Source: Polynucleobacter sp. AP-Kaivos-20-H2
GTDB lineage: Bacteria; Pseudomonadota; Gammaproteobacteria; Burkholderiales; Burkholderiaceae
DNA length: 64,000 nucleotides
Assembly (NCBI RefSeq): GCF_018882215.1
Contig: NZ_JACVOX010000001.1
Span: 186,001 to 250,000, forward strand
Direction: 5' to 3'
Below the pieces are notes generated by a model that saw nothing but the letters and a program-made list of their open reading frames with translations, searched no databases and was not told the DNA's origin. Every line of letters starts with the position of its first letter. The stretch's first letter is position 1. The position numbers were made by a program, and so were the translations under genes. Below, one piece after another: positions 63,819 through 64,000 of the stretch.

Positions 63819-64000
63819 GTGGCACATAACGCTGAATGTCCTGATTGTGGAAATATGCGGGCATTGTTTAATCAGTGTCCGCATTGCGGTTCTGTCAATT
63901 TTCCTATCTTGAGCTCAGATACGATTGAGCTCAATATTAAGCAAGATGGGCCATATGTTGAAGAGGCGTTAGAGCGGCTGACCGACTATTTACGCAAGTC
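63819..64000 (+). CDS. Zinc-ribbon protein with a Smr-like segment (5' part)
   Basis: Begins at GTG 63819 and runs off the window. The first residues contain CPDCG and CPHCG, a four-cysteine zinc ribbon, followed by IELNIKQDGPYVEEALERLTDYL, which resembles the start of a Smr endonuclease-type domain. A TAAGGAG sequence lies 20 bases upstream, rather far. Only about 60 residues are visible, so the assignment is tentative. Confidence 0.55.
   Translation, partial: MAHNAECPDCGNMRALFNQCPHCGSVNFPILSSDTIELNIKQDGPYVEEALERLTDYLRK

Overview
The window looks like the chromosome of a Polynucleobacter-like member of the Burkholderiaceae (Betaproteobacteria). The evidence is the gene order (relA, tRNA-Val, thrS-infC-rpmI-rplT-pheS-pheT-ihfA-merR-like, tRNA-Pro), moderate G+C, short intergenic gaps and betaproteobacterial-type proteins such as a 400-residue TrpRS and an IF3 starting on ATC. 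The genus is an inference from these traits, not the result of a search.

Region 1 (1-13000) is mostly core: the 3' end of scoB, a cation-diffusion-facilitator transporter fused in frame to an alpha/beta hydrolase, the RelA-type (p)ppGpp synthetase, and a long translation cluster ending with ihfA and a MerR-like regulator, then a PaaI-type thioesterase and an H-NS-family protein. Region 2 (13000-25800) has a HTH/receiver-like hybrid protein, the complete 2-oxoglutarate dehydrogenase operon (sucA-sucB-lpdA) running straight into zapE, then a PHP phosphatase, trpS, a methyltransferase, dapA, bamC and a 59-residue Ala/Pro lipoprotein. Region 3 (25800-39100) is housekeeping: a JmjC-type ribosomal oxygenase, SlyD-like PPIase, cysE, trmJ, suhB, lpxH-ppiB-TPR lipoprotein, cysS, a DNA glycosylase, accA-tilS, a type II toxin-antitoxin pair, lysC and tRNA-Ser(GCU).

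Region 4 (39093-54661) looks like a genomic island inserted at the 3' end of tRNA-Ser. The last 14 bases of the tRNA plus about 185 bases downstream recur, diverged but without net length change, at 54647-54847. Between the copies lies a nitrogen module. Leftward run a Tat-type substrate-binding protein, nirB, nirD, nasA, ybiB and an HPP membrane protein. Rightward run a sirohaem-synthesis methyltransferase, a nitrate/cyanate-type ABC importer, cyanase cynS and a lone PAS protein. A second HPP gene, a nitroreductase and a DUF1348 protein lie at the left edge. Together they would import nitrate, nitrite and cyanate, reduce nitrate to ammonium, make the sirohaem for nitrite reductase and hydrolyse cyanate to ammonia and CO2. 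No integrase is present.

Region 5 (54662-64000) is accessory: a metallophosphoesterase, a hipBA-like toxin-antitoxin pair with palindromic operators, a lipoprotein of unknown function, and a five-gene leftward catabolic operon (Bug-type solute-binding protein, acyl-CoA ligase, citrate-synthase-superfamily lyase, two short-chain dehydrogenases) for an unidentified carboxylic acid. It ends with a tiny HTH/zinc-knuckle protein behind a large palindrome, a small exported protein and the start of a zinc-ribbon protein. No CRISPR array, rRNA, transposase or recognisable riboswitch was seen.
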